Below are positions 12,967 to 21,560 of a stretch of DNA of 30,901 nucleotides, in pieces. The notes under the pieces are model-generated. The model did not search any database and had not been told where the DNA came from. It saw only the letters and a list, made by a program, of their open reading frames with translations. This stretch comes from JASJHI01 sp965371355 (GTDB lineage: Bacteria; Actinomycetota; Acidimicrobiia; Acidimicrobiales; Ilumatobacteraceae), in assembly GCA_965371355.1 (NCBI GenBank), contig CBDUYD010000013.1:1-30901 (forward strand), given 5' to 3'. The translations under genes and the position numbers were made by a program. How positions within the stretch are numbered: the stretch's first letter is position 1; every line of letters begins with the position of its first letter.

Positions 12967-14715
12967 GTGTCCGGTCGGGCCGAACCGGGGGAGGACCCCG
13001 CGAGCAGGACGGCGGCCACGATCGCACCCGGCGAGATCGTCGCGGTCGCGATCGCGCCGGGGGTCGGCGCGGCGTGGACGACGATCGGCGGCGAGAGCGC
13101 AACGGCGGCATGGGATTCTGCGATCGGCACACTGCGCCGGATCGAGGACGAGGTGGGGCCGCGGTGGCTGTGGTGGTCCGGCGCGACCGCGCGGACGTTC
13201 GTGTCGATCGGCATCCGCCCGGCGCGCTGCTGGGACCTCGCGGTCGTTGATCGCCTGCTCGTCGGCGGATGGCGCACGGGCGCGGCACAGATCTGGGCCG
13301 ACGCCAACTCCCTCGACGTCGAGACGATCCCCGAGCGGCCACCGGTCGACCTGTTTCACCAGCCGTCGGAGCACGACGAGGGACCGATCCGCGACGACGG
13401 CCACCTCGACGCCGAGTGGGCGGCAGGCGAACGGGCGGCGACGCTCGACCACCTCGCCGTCTGGGCTGATCTGGCGAGGCGGGTCCACACGCTCCAGATC
13501 GAGCGTCTCGGCGGCGCCACCCACACCGCCACCGCACGCTCGGAATCAGCGGCCGAGATGCTGTGCGCGGAACTCGAGGCCGACGGTCTCCCGTTCGACG
13601 TCGCCGCGGCCGAATCGGTGATCGCCGAACTCGTCGGCCCGCGACCCGCCGACGCGGGCGAGGCGGAGCGGCTCGCGCACGAGCGTGACCAGCGGGTGCT
13701 GCGTCACGCACCGCCGGACAGCGAGTTCGATCTTCGCAATCCCGCCCAGGTGAAGTCACTGCTCCGGCGCGTGGGCGTGGAGGTCCCCGACACGCGCGCG
13801 TGGCGTCTCGAGGCCGAACGCGATCGGCACCCGATCGTTGAAGCACTGCTCAGCTGGCGGAAGGCCGAGCGGTTCGACACGACATTCGGATACGGCTGGA
13901 TCGACGAGCACGTCGGCAGCGACGGCCGACTGCGCGGCTCGTGGACGAGCTCCGACGGCGCAGCCGGGCGCATGACGGCGACCGCCGGACTGCACAACAT
14001 GCCCGCCGAACTCCGACCGGCGATCGTCGCCGAACCCGGTCACGTGTTCGTCCGTACCGACCTCGGCCAGATCGAGCCGAGGGTGCTCGCCGCCGTGTCG
14101 GGTGACGAAGCGCTCGCACGCGCCAGCCGGGACGATGACATGTACCAACCCGTCGCCGAGCGGCTGCGCGTCGAGCGCGATGTCGCCAAGGTGGCCGTGC
14201 TCGGCGCGATGTACGGACAGACGACCGGCAAGGGCGCCGAGGCGTTGGCGGGACTCGAGTCGGGCTATCCGGTCGCGATGGGATATCTGCGCGCTGCGGC
14301 CGAAGCCGCGCAAGGTGGCCGCGACCTGCGCACACAGGGCGGTCGACGGATCCGGATGAGCGGCTCGATCGACCCGGCCGTGAGCGACCGCGACGGCCGC
14401 TCACGGGCCGCGGCGCGCGGTCGGTTCGGACGGAACGCGATGATCCAGGGCGCGGCGGCGGAACTGTTCAAGACCTGGGCTGTGATCGTGAGGGTGCGCA
14501 CTGCCGAACTCGGCGCGCAGATCGTGCTGTGCCTGCACGACGAACTGCTCGTCCACACGCCCGCCGATGCCGGTGAGCAGACCGCCGCGGCGATCGACGC
14601 GGCGCTCGTCGAGGCGGCCCACCGCTGGGCGCCGCCGGGCCATCCACCGAACCATTCAGCGGTGCGATTCGTGGCCGACACGAGCGTGATCGCGAGATGG
14701 TCCGACGCCAAATGA
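12967..14715 (+). CDS. Family A DNA polymerase with degenerate 3'-5' exonuclease domain
   Basis: The 582-residue protein corresponds to the actinobacterial 'bifunctional 3'-5' exonuclease/DNA polymerase' clade and lacks the 5'-nuclease domain of Pol I. Polymerase motifs: GRMTATAGLHNMP (R335), motif A RTDLGQIEPRVLA (D365, E370), O-helix RDVAKVAVLGAMYG (R404, K408, Y416), RNAMIQGAAAEL (Q494), and motif C LCLHDELLVH (H524, D525, E526). The residue equivalent to E. coli F762 is L412. The N-terminal region (about 15-180) is shaped like the exonuclease domain, but the DxE metal motif is missing, so proofreading activity looks lost. Polymerase catalytic carboxylates are intact, so it is probably an accessory repair polymerase. 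GTG start, 6 nt after the zincin gene. Confidence 0.88.
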   Translation: MSGRAEPGEDPASRTAATIAPGEIVAVAIAPGVGAAWTTIGGESATAAWDSAIGTLRRIEDEVGPRWLWWSGATARTFVSIGIRPARCWDLAVVDRLLVGGWRTGAAQIWADANSLDVETIPERPPVDLFHQPSEHDEGPIRDDGHLDAEWAAGERAATLDHLAVWADLARRVHTLQIERLGGATHTATARSESAAEMLCAELEADGLPFDVAAAESVIAELVGPRPADAGEAERLAHERDQRVLRHAPPDSEFDLRNPAQVKSLLRRVGVEVPDTRAWRLEAERDRHPIVEALLSWRKAERFDTTFGYGWIDEHVGSDGRLRGSWTSSDGAAGRMTATAGLHNMPAELRPAIVAEPGHVFVRTDLGQIEPRVLAAVSGDEALARASRDDDMYQPVAERLRVERDVAKVAVLGAMYGQTTGKGAEALAGLESGYPVAMGYLRAAAEAAQGGRDLRTQGGRRIRMSGSIDPAVSDRDGRSRAAARGRFGRNAMIQGAAAELFKTWAVIVRVRTAELGAQIVLCLHDELLVHTPADAGEQTAAAIDAALVEAAHRWAPPGHPPNHSAVRFVADTSVIARWSDAK

Positions 14716-14731
14716 AGCGCCGCGACGTGGG

Positions 14732-14737
14732 TACAAT
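14732..14737 (+). promoter_or_regulatory. Candidate -10 box of the DUF4328 gene
   Basis: TACAAT is 8 nt before the GTG start and close to the TATAAT consensus. It points to a leaderless transcript; the -35 region is poor. Confidence 0.5.
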
Positions 14738-14745
14738 TCCTCGCC

Positions 14746-15657
14746 GTGACCGACGTCCCACCGTCGCCCGACAGCGGGCAATCCACCACACCGCCGAACC
14801 GCCCGCCCCCGCCGTCATCGCCATCACCGTCGTCACCGTCGCAACCACCGCCACCACCACCGCCACCACCGCCGCCGACCGCAGCGGGGTTGCCCGCCGG
14901 TGGCACTCCACCTCCGCCACCTCCGCCTCCGGACTTCGCTCCGCCGCCGGGCTACGTCGGCGTCGGACAACCCGGCGCGGTCACACCGACCCGTCGCACC
15001 CGCCCGCTGGCGAAGTCGATCGTCGTGATGACCACGATCGTCGCCGTCGCCACCATCCTGACGGCGATCCTGTCCGCTTCGCTCAGCACCGATGCCGAGG
15101 CCTACCTCGCCGGTCGACTCGGCGAGGACGACTTCCGCGATGCACTCGGACCGCTCAGCACGGTGCAGCTGCTCGCCGCACTCGCCACGCTGGCGACCGG
15201 GATCCTGACCATGATCTGGATGTACAGGGTCGCGACCAATCTCAGGTCGCTCGGCCGTCGAACCACGTGGAACCCGCTGTTCGCCGTGTTCGGGTGGTTC
15301 CTTCCGCCGCTCGTCCTCTACATCATCCCGTTCCTGATGCTGCGCGAGCTGTGGAAGGCGTCCGATCCCGAGGCGGTGGGCGACGAGCGGTGGCGCAAGT
15401 CGGGCGAGAACCCCGCCCTGTGGGTCTGGTTCGCCCTGTTCGGCATCGTCCCCACGGTCCTCGTGTTCATCCAGGCGAGCAGCCTCGCCACCGACGGCCT
15501 CCCGAACACCGATCTCGAAGCGGTTGCAGATGGTCTCGACGGCTTCGGTCTGGGCGGCTGGTTCGTCGCGCTGACCAGCATCGTCGCGGCGGTCACCTGG
15601 ATCCTCGTCGTGCGCCAACTCACCGACCGCCACGCAAGGCTGACCGGGGAGACCTGA
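14746..15657 (+). CDS. DUF4328 membrane protein with proline-rich N-terminus
   Basis: A 303-residue protein. Residues 1-80 are proline-rich with two poly-Pro runs (about 34-44 and 55-62), probably a flexible cytoplasmic tail. Transmembrane helices are likely near 91-112, 139-160, 177-198, 226-246 and 274-290. The core MYRVATNLRSLGRRTTWNPLFAVFGWFLPP region, followed by a WKASDP segment and ERWRKSGENP, is characteristic of DUF4328, whose function is unknown. The proline tract is coded by CCA/CCG/CCC triplets and could vary in length by slippage. It is followed after 7 nt by the sixA-like gene. Confidence 0.85.
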   Translation: MTDVPPSPDSGQSTTPPNRPPPPSSPSPSSPSQPPPPPPPPPPPTAAGLPAGGTPPPPPPPPDFAPPPGYVGVGQPGAVTPTRRTRPLAKSIVVMTTIVAVATILTAILSASLSTDAEAYLAGRLGEDDFRDALGPLSTVQLLAALATLATGILTMIWMYRVATNLRSLGRRTTWNPLFAVFGWFLPPLVLYIIPFLMLRELWKASDPEAVGDERWRKSGENPALWVWFALFGIVPTVLVFIQASSLATDGLPNTDLEAVADGLDGFGLGGWFVALTSIVAAVTWILVVRQLTDRHARLTGET

Positions 15658-15664
15658 GCGCATC

Positions 15665-16144
15665 GTGGCCACCCCATCGGTCGTCTACCTCGTTCGCCAC
15701 GCGAAGGCCGGTGAACGACGCGTCTGGACGGGCGACGACGTCGATCGACCGCTGAGCAAGACCGGCTGGAAGCAGTCGGAGGCGATCGCCGCACGACTCG
15801 TCAAGCACGGGGCCACGACCCTTTACTCGAGTCCGTCCGTGCGGTGCGTCCAGACGCTCGAACCGCTCGCCGAACGCCTCGGCGTCGAGGTGCTGATCGA
15901 ACCCCGCCTCCTCGAGGGTCAGCCGTTCGAACCCCTGCTCGAGCTGATCGCCGAGGTCGAAGACGGCGCCGTGTTGTGCACACACGGTGACATCATCCCG
16001 GCGGTGATCCAGGCGTTCCAGCGTCGCGGGATGGAGATACAGACCCCGCCCGATTGGCGCAAGTCGTCGGTGTGGGTGCTGCGGCGGAAGGGTTCGAGGA
16101 TCACCAAGGGGAAGGTCTGGCCACCGCCGACGGCGGGCAAGTGA
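15665..16144 (+). CDS. sixA: SixA-like phosphohistidine phosphatase
   Basis: A 159-residue histidine phosphatase superfamily member. The N-terminal RHG-type motif is LVRHAKAG (R11, H12). SSPSVRCVQTLEPLAE holds the next conserved Arg, and CTHGDI (H107) the second catalytic His. SixA removes phosphate from histidine in phosphorelay or phosphotransferase proteins, but this superfamily is broad and the substrate here is unknown. GTG start, 7 nt after the DUF4328 gene; probably co-transcribed. It converges on ccmI with a gap of only 9 bp. Confidence 0.87.
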   Translation: MATPSVVYLVRHAKAGERRVWTGDDVDRPLSKTGWKQSEAIAARLVKHGATTLYSSPSVRCVQTLEPLAERLGVEVLIEPRLLEGQPFEPLLELIAEVEDGAVLCTHGDIIPAVIQAFQRRGMEIQTPPDWRKSSVWVLRRKGSRITKGKVWPPPTAGK

Positions 16145-16153
16145 CGGGCTCGA

Positions 16154-16969
16154 TCAGCCTGCCGCGGCGCGAACCTCTGCCGCGAACGGCCCGATCAACG
16201 CCTGCAGGTCGGCCGGTGGATCGCTCGCCTCGCAGACCTCGACGAACGGGAGAGCCGCCTCGGCGTCACCACGGAACTGGAACTCGACGATCGCCATGAA
16301 GCAGTGGGGATCGGCGTAGTCGGGGTCGATCTCGATCGCCTGCGAGAGCGCGAGCACCGATGCATCCAACAGCAGTGCCGCCCGCTCTTCGTCGGGGTCG
16401 CCGACGGTGAGCAAGGCCAGAGTCCAGCCGTAGTACGCACGGGCCTCGGCGTTGTCGACGCCCCGCTCGCGCTCCATCTCGTCCACCCGTCGCAAGAGCT
16501 GGTTGGCGAGCTCGAAATCGCCCTGGTTCATCGCCGACCGGGCGCCGGCGAGCAGCGTGCGCGCGTCGTCACCGGGCGTGAACCCCGACACCTCCTGGCC
16601 GGCGTCGCGCTCGCCCCACGCGGCGCCGAGCGCGAGCCCGATCGCGACTGCCGCGACGACCACGGCAGCGGTGACGGCGAGCGCGCGGCCCCAGCGACGA
16701 GGAGCGGGCGGGGCGAGACGCCCCCGGCCCGCTTCGATCTGGCGCAGTACGGCCGCGGCGCGGACGGTGTAGCCGTCCTCGAGGGTCTCGTAGTCGGCGT
16801 CGTCGACGTCACCCGCGTCATGCTCGCGTTCCAGATCCGCCAGCGATCGCAGGAGGAAGCGACGCTCCTCCTCGAGTGCGGCGAGGCGGTCGAGGTCGGC
16901 CCCATGGCCCCGCGCCGACCGCGGCCGCTCGTCGCGGACGCCGGCCCCGGGGGATGTACCCGTCGTCAT
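16154..16969 (-). CDS. ccmI: Cytochrome c biogenesis protein CcmI/CycH-like
   Basis: The 271-residue protein has an N-terminal cytoplasmic part with a coiled-coil-like LEEERRFLLRSLADLEREHDAG segment (32-53), one transmembrane helix (about 95-117) and a C-terminal tetratricopeptide-like domain outside (about 132-270). CcmI holds apocytochrome c and presents it to the haem lyase CcmF/CcmH. Start is ATG at 16969, overlapping the ccmH stop (ATGA), with GGGGAA upstream. A longer frame to 17455 is out of context. Sequence conservation in CcmI is low, so assignment rests on topology, the D-x-L-E-R-E-H segment and its place as last gene of the ccm operon. Confidence 0.83.
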   Translation of the reverse strand: MTTGTSPGAGVRDERPRSARGHGADLDRLAALEEERRFLLRSLADLEREHDAGDVDDADYETLEDGYTVRAAAVLRQIEAGRGRLAPPAPRRWGRALAVTAAVVVAAVAIGLALGAAWGERDAGQEVSGFTPGDDARTLLAGARSAMNQGDFELANQLLRRVDEMERERGVDNAEARAYYGWTLALLTVGDPDEERAALLLDASVLALSQAIEIDPDYADPHCFMAIVEFQFRGDAEAALPFVEVCEASDPPADLQALIGPFAAEVRAAAG

Positions 16970-17514
16970 CGGGATTCCCCGCCGTCGCGATCGCTCCCGA
17001 CATCCACGTCGCGCATCGCTGCCTCGACCAGTGCCCTGTCGGCGTCGGTGGCATCGACGTTCTCGGCGGCCTCGCGCTTCCATCGACGGAACGCGATGGT
17101 GAGACCGACGACGCCGAGCACGAATCCGAGCGCGGGGAGCACCCAGATCAGCGCGTCGAACCCCGATGCCTTCGGCACCAGGAGCACGTCGGCGCCGTAC
17201 CGCGTCTCGAGAAAGCCGACGATCTCGTCGTCGGTGAGCTCGTTCGCACCGACCAACCCGGTCACCTGGTTGCGGATGTCTCGCGAGGCGTTGTTGCGCG
17301 ACTCGAAGACGCTCTCGCCGTCGCAGATCGGACACGCCACCCGCTTGCTGATGCCCTCGACGCGCTGCTGCTGGGTCTCTGGTCCGGTGCTCCTGGTCGC
17401 GCCCACGACGAGGAACACGACCGCGACGAGCCCGAGTAGCAGCCATCCCGGCCACCGCTTCGCGGCCCGATTGAGACGCTTGGCATCGCGTCGCGGTTCG
17501 TCACGTGCGCTCAT
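16966..17514 (-). CDS. ccmH: Cytochrome c maturation protein CcmH
   Basis: A 182-residue CcmH/CycL thiol oxidoreductase. Residues 23-40 form a membrane anchor. The redox motif is RVACPICDGESV (C61, C64), followed by the family segment SRNNASRDIRNQV. A second transmembrane helix lies at about 122-142. CcmH reduces the disulfide of the CXXCH motif in apocytochrome c together with CcmG. Start and stop codons overlap those of ccmG and ccmI by 4 bp (ATGA), showing tight coupling. Confidence 0.94.
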   Translation of the reverse strand: MSARDEPRRDAKRLNRAAKRWPGWLLLGLVAVVFLVVGATRSTGPETQQQRVEGISKRVACPICDGESVFESRNNASRDIRNQVTGLVGANELTDDEIVGFLETRYGADVLLVPKASGFDALIWVLPALGFVLGVVGLTIAFRRWKREAAENVDATDADRALVEAAMRDVDVGSDRDGGESR

Positions 17515-18080
17515 GCGGCTTCTCGGAGCTGCTGCAGCGTCACGTCGAGCTGTTCGGCCGTCACCTTCGAGATGATCCGCACCCTGACGATGCCGGCGGG
17601 ATCGATGATCCAGGTCTCGGGCACTGCGGAGACGCCGAACGCGACCGGGATCTCACCGAGATCGGAGTAGATGACCGGCCAGTCCCCTCCGCGCTCTTCG
17701 AAGAACTCCTCGACGTCGCCGCGGGTGTCGTTGACGACGATCGAGTACAACTCGGCGCCATCGGGGCCGAGCTGCGCCTGCCGCTCGGAGAACTCGACCA
17801 GGTCGGGGTGCTCCTGGATGCAGGGCACGCAGTCGGCGGTGAAGAAGTTGAGCACGACCCAGCTGCCCTTCCGTCGGGCGAGATCGAACGTGCTGCCGTC
17901 CTCGTACTCGCCGACCGCCTCCGGCGCGGTGCGGCCCAGCAGCGGCGAGTCGGCCGAGGCGCCGTCGTCGCCAGAGGCGGTGACGAGCACCACGAAAAAG
18001 CCCGCCAGCACGACGGCCACGGCGAGAGCGATCCACGGCGCGACCCGGCGGTCGTGGCGGGGTTCATCGGTTGCGGTCAC
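17511..18080 (-). CDS. ccmG: Thiol:disulfide interchange protein CcmG/DsbE (ResA-like)
   Basis: A 189-residue membrane-anchored thioredoxin-fold protein. Residues 15-35 are the signal anchor. The active site is CVPC (C84, C87) in FFTADCVPCIQEHP, and the cis-proline is P154 (SAVPETWIID). It keeps CcmH and apocytochrome c reduced on the outer face of the membrane. Start is GTG at 18080, overlapping the ccmF stop (GTGA); the open frame continues upstream into ccmF without family similarity. Similar to ResA of System II, but position inside the ccm operon favours CcmG. Confidence 0.92.
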   Translation of the reverse strand: MTATDEPRHDRRVAPWIALAVAVVLAGFFVVLVTASGDDGASADSPLLGRTAPEAVGEYEDGSTFDLARRKGSWVVLNFFTADCVPCIQEHPDLVEFSERQAQLGPDGAELYSIVVNDTRGDVEEFFEERGGDWPVIYSDLGEIPVAFGVSAVPETWIIDPAGIVRVRIISKVTAEQLDVTLQQLREAA

Positions 18081-20101
18081 GTCCTCGATCCTGCCGTGGG
18101 GGCGTCGACGATCTCTGGAGCGCTGTCGGACTCGTGCTTCGCGCCGGTCGGCACGGGAGCGGACACCGGATCGACAGGTCGTCGCCGACGACCCGGGAAG
18201 GCGGCGAGGACCGTCCCGATCGCCATCACGAGCCCGCCGATCCAGAGCCACACGATCATCGGCTTGATGAACACCCGGATCGTGGCATCGGGCGCGCCGA
18301 TCGTCGCCCCGGGTTCGAGCGTGAGGTAGACGTCCTTCGTGAAGCTGCTGCGCACGGCCGGCGTGCCGACATCTTGACCGATATTCAGGTAGGTCGTGAT
18401 CGCCGGGCTGTACACCGTTGCGCCATCGAGCGCGACGTTGGCCGACAACACACGCTCGCTTCCCCGGTCGTTCGTGGTCTCGGTCACCGAGACCAGTTCG
18501 AACGTGTGACCACCCCACTCGACGACCTCACCCCGTGTGACCTCGATCGTCGCGGAGTGGGTGAAGCTGTTGGACGAGGCGAGCGCAACGGCGATCAGGA
18601 TCACGCCGATGTGCACGACCATCCCCCCGTTTGCACGACCGACGAGGCCGCGCCACCCCTGCCGGCGCGTCGCCAGTACGAGCTGGCGCAGCGCTGCCCC
18701 CGAAGCGAATCCGGCGAGGCCGAAGGCGAGCAGTGGCGCCCAGCCGTCGGCACCGACGAGCACGGCGAGAACGAGCGCCGCGACGCCCATCCACGCCGGC
18801 CAGAACAGACGCTCGCGGAGGAGTTCGGTAGACGCCTTGCGCCACGGCAGCACTGGGGCGATCGCCATCAGGAACAGCAGCAGCAGGCCGAGCGGCATCG
18901 TGAGACGGTCGAAGTAGGGCGCACCGACCACGGTCCTGCGGTCCTGTAGCGCCTCGACGAACAACGGGAACACCGTCCCGAGCAGCACGATGAACGCGAA
19001 GACGGTGAACAGCACGTTGTTGGCGAGGAACGCCCCCTCGCGCGAGATCGGCGAGTCGATCCCGCCCGGCGAACGGAGCCGGTCGCCGCGCCACGCGATC
19101 AGGCCGAGCGAGACGACGACGACCGCACCGAACAACGTGAGCAGCCAGGCACCGACCGGCCCGTCGCCGAAGGCGTGCACCGAGTTGAGGACGCCGGACC
19201 GGGTGAGGAACGTGCCGAGGATCGTGAGCGCGAACGTCGCGATCAAGAGTGAGAGGTTCCAGACGCGCAACATGCCGCGACGCTCTTGCACGAGGACCGA
19301 ATGGATGTACGCGGTGCCCGTCAGCCACGGGAGCAGCGATGCGTTCTCGACGGGATCCCAGGCCCACACGCCCGACCAGCCGAGCACCTCGTAGCTCCAC
19401 CAGCCGCCGAGCAGGATCCCGAGCGTCAGGAATGCCCACGAGAACAATGCCCAACGCCGGGTCTCCATCAGCCAGCCCTCGCCGAGCCGGCCGGTGACGA
19501 GGGCCGCGATTGCGAACGCGAACGGCACCGCGAACCCGACGTAGCCGAGGTACAGGATCGGCGGGTGGAACAGGACGAGGATGTGGTTCTGGAGCAGCGG
19601 ATTCGGGCCGGGACCCGACGTGACCCCGACCGCCCCCAGCGCGAACGGGTCGGCCGGACCGAAGCTGAGCATCGCGAAGAACGCGCTGAGCGTGAACATC
19701 ACGATCAGCGCCCAGCCGACGAGAACGTCGTCTGTGCGTTTCCGGAAGCGCCAGGCGACCGCTGCGGTGAAGGCGCCGAGCAGGAACGTCCACAGCAGGA
19801 TCGAGCCCTCGAGCGCCGACCACATCGCGGCGACGTTGTAGAGCGGCGGCGTGTCGGCCGAGCCGACCTGCTGTATGTACGCCATCGAGAAATCGCGGGT
19901 GATCAGGGCGCGCTGCATCATCGCGATCGCCAACACGATGCCGACGAACGCGAGCACGGCGTATCGGGGAGCCTGGCGCAACAGTCTTCGGTCGCCGCGC
20001 CGGATGCCCCACAGAACGGTCATCGCGCCGACCACCGAGGCGGCCAGCATCAACATCAGCCCGGCGCGGCCGAGCGCGGCGTTGATGCTGACGGCGATCA
20101 T
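18077..20101 (-). CDS. ccmF: Cytochrome c haem lyase CcmF
   Basis: The 674-residue polytopic membrane protein ligates haem from CcmE to apocytochrome c. Conserved features are QNHILVLFHPPILYLGYVGF (H173, H179), the WWD domain ending WSGVWAWDPVENAS (242-255), YIHSVL (H267), NSVHAF (H309), and a late GGMVVHIGV histidine in the penultimate membrane helix. In E. coli CcmF four histidines at comparable places bind haem. The WWD motif is slightly divergent (VWAW in place of WWFW). A large extracytoplasmic loop before the last helix and a proline-rich tail are also seen. ATG overlaps the ccmE stop. Confidence 0.95.
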   Translation of the reverse strand: MIAVSINAALGRAGLMLMLAASVVGAMTVLWGIRRGDRRLLRQAPRYAVLAFVGIVLAIAMMQRALITRDFSMAYIQQVGSADTPPLYNVAAMWSALEGSILLWTFLLGAFTAAVAWRFRKRTDDVLVGWALIVMFTLSAFFAMLSFGPADPFALGAVGVTSGPGPNPLLQNHILVLFHPPILYLGYVGFAVPFAFAIAALVTGRLGEGWLMETRRWALFSWAFLTLGILLGGWWSYEVLGWSGVWAWDPVENASLLPWLTGTAYIHSVLVQERRGMLRVWNLSLLIATFALTILGTFLTRSGVLNSVHAFGDGPVGAWLLTLFGAVVVVSLGLIAWRGDRLRSPGGIDSPISREGAFLANNVLFTVFAFIVLLGTVFPLFVEALQDRRTVVGAPYFDRLTMPLGLLLLFLMAIAPVLPWRKASTELLRERLFWPAWMGVAALVLAVLVGADGWAPLLAFGLAGFASGAALRQLVLATRRQGWRGLVGRANGGMVVHIGVILIAVALASSNSFTHSATIEVTRGEVVEWGGHTFELVSVTETTNDRGSERVLSANVALDGATVYSPAITTYLNIGQDVGTPAVRSSFTKDVYLTLEPGATIGAPDATIRVFIKPMIVWLWIGGLVMAIGTVLAAFPGRRRRPVDPVSAPVPTGAKHESDSAPEIVDAPTAGSRT

Positions 20102-20583
20102 GCGCCGGTGTCGCAGCCCACGTCCTGCGCGTCGTCGACCCGCTCGTCGTTGACGGAGACGTACTCGTCGGAGTGCTTGACCTCGACCCGGTCACCCTCG
20201 AGCACACCGTCCTCGATCACGCCGTGGACGACGACGGGGATGCACTCCTTGAAGATGCCGCCCGGCTCGCCGTCGTAGTGGACGGGCATGGTCTCACCGT
20301 TGAACGAGATCGTGAAGACGGTGACCGCGCCGTCGTTGACGACCGATCCCGCGTCGACCGTGCCCTGAAGACGGATCCGGCGGTCGTCGTCGCAGCCGTC
20401 TCGGACGCCGATCTCGTCGACGTTGCAGTAGTAGTCGACCGCCGAGGTGAGGAACTTGGTGACGATGACACCGCCGGCGAGCAGGACGACGACGAGCACG
20501 ATGATCGGCAGCCAGTTGCGCTTGCGTCCACCGCCTCCGGGATCGGAGCCGGGATCGGTTCGCGGACTGAGATCCATGTTCAT
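20098..20583 (-). CDS. ccmE: Haem chaperone CcmE
   Basis: The 161-residue CcmE has a short Arg-rich cytoplasmic N-terminus, one membrane anchor (residues 25-42) and an outer OB-fold domain. The haem-attachment motif is VKHSDEY, giving H137 and Y141 in the HxxxY form known from proteobacteria, where His binds haem covalently. The domain carries four cysteines, C53, C64, C114 and C157, which are unusual for CcmE. C53 and C64 sit in YYCNVDEIGVRDGC just after the anchor. Start is ATG at 20583, overlapping the ccmD stop; the alternative ATG two codons later is possible. Confidence 0.93.
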   Translation of the reverse strand: MNMDLSPRTDPGSDPGGGGRKRNWLPIIVLVVVLLAGGVIVTKFLTSAVDYYCNVDEIGVRDGCDDDRRIRLQGTVDAGSVVNDGAVTVFTISFNGETMPVHYDGEPGGIFKECIPVVVHGVIEDGVLEGDRVEVKHSDEYVSVNDERVDDAQDVGCDTGA

Positions 20584-20714
20584 GCCCAGTACTTCTCCTC
20601 GTCCGGCACACGATCGGCGAGCTTGCGGCCGTGCCGCAGTACCCGCCACGAATAGAGGGCGACGGCGCCGAACGTCAGCACGTAGCTGCCGATGATGAAC
20701 CCGGCATCGTCCAT
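20580..20714 (-). CDS. ccmD: Small membrane protein CcmD
   Basis: The 44-residue protein (MDDAGFIIGSYVLTFGAVAL...) has one transmembrane helix (about 5-22) followed by a basic SWRVLRHGRKLADR segment. This matches CcmD, which helps release haem-loaded CcmE from the CcmABC complex. Its ATG overlaps the ccmC stop (TGATG) and its stop overlaps the ccmE start. Easy to miss because it is far below usual gene-length cut-offs. Confidence 0.88.
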   Translation of the reverse strand: MDDAGFIIGSYVLTFGAVALYSWRVLRHGRKLADRVPDEEKYWA

Positions 20715-21508
20715 CAGATCCCCTCCGCCTCGGCGCGCCGGGCGGCGAGCGCCCGGTCGAGATCGCGGTCGTCGAGCATGTCCTCCATCGCCATCGCCCT
20801 CGTGCGGTGCATCACGAGCCAGACGTAGAGCAGGGTGAACGCGACCACGCCGACGAAGAGGCTGAACAGCATCAGCCCGTCCATCTTGACGTCGCCGCTC
20901 GGGTCGGTGATCGTCGAGTCCTGGTGCAGGCTGCGCCACAGCTTGACACTGAAGTGGAGGAGCGGGATCTCGAGCACGATCAACAGGCCGAGGACGGCAC
21001 TGCGCCGCGCCCGCTGCTGATGGGTTCCGCCGAGCCGCCGCACCGCCAGGTAGCCGATGTAGGAGACGAACAGCAGCGCCGTGAGCGTGAGTCGCGCGTC
21101 CCACTGCCAGAACACACCCCAGGTGAGACGGCCCCACATCGCACCGACGACGAGGGTGACCGCGACGAAGGCGACACCGATCTCGGCGCTCGCCCCGGCG
21201 AGCCGGTCCCAGCCGAGCGAGTGCGCCTTTGGAAACAGGTACATCGCGGAGGCGACGGCCGTGACGACGAAGGCGAGATAGGCGAGCCAGATCGTCGGCA
21301 CATGCACGTAGAGGATCCGCACCGCCTCGGCCTGATCGCGGTCGGCCGGCGAGAATCCGAGCCCGAACGCCACCAGCCAGCCCATCGCGAGGATCGTCAG
21401 AATGCCGATTGCACGCGTCGCGCGTGTGCCGGTGCCGACGCGGTGTGAAACGTCGGGCGACGGAGCGTTCTGCGCCGATGCGGTGCCGGCTGGATCGAAT
21501 GTCGTCAT
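20714..21508 (-). CDS. ccmC: Haem transfer protein CcmC
   Basis: A 264-residue membrane protein with about six helices after a 30-residue cytoplasmic tail. The WWD-type motif is WGVFWQWDARLT (130-141), flanked by the haem-ligand histidines H69 (ILYVHVPTIW) and H185 (IPLLHFSVKLWRSLHQ). CcmC loads haem onto CcmE. It differs from the CcsA of System II by the short length and gene context. The start ATG at 21508 lies 52 nt after ccmB, one of the two sizeable gaps in the operon. Confidence 0.95.
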   Translation of the reverse strand: MTTFDPAGTASAQNAPSPDVSHRVGTGTRATRAIGILTILAMGWLVAFGLGFSPADRDQAEAVRILYVHVPTIWLAYLAFVVTAVASAMYLFPKAHSLGWDRLAGASAEIGVAFVAVTLVVGAMWGRLTWGVFWQWDARLTLTALLFVSYIGYLAVRRLGGTHQQRARRSAVLGLLIVLEIPLLHFSVKLWRSLHQDSTITDPSGDVKMDGLMLFSLFVGVVAFTLLYVWLVMHRTRAMAMEDMLDDRDLDRALAARRAEAEGI

Positions 21509-21560
21509 TCGCGGTGGTCGCTTCGAGGAGTTTTGCGGGACTGGGTGGCGGTCATGCGTT

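Noticed and set aside
14840..14940. CCA/CCG-rich repeat
   Set aside because: It is explained by the poly-proline tail of the DUF4328 protein, not by a separate element.
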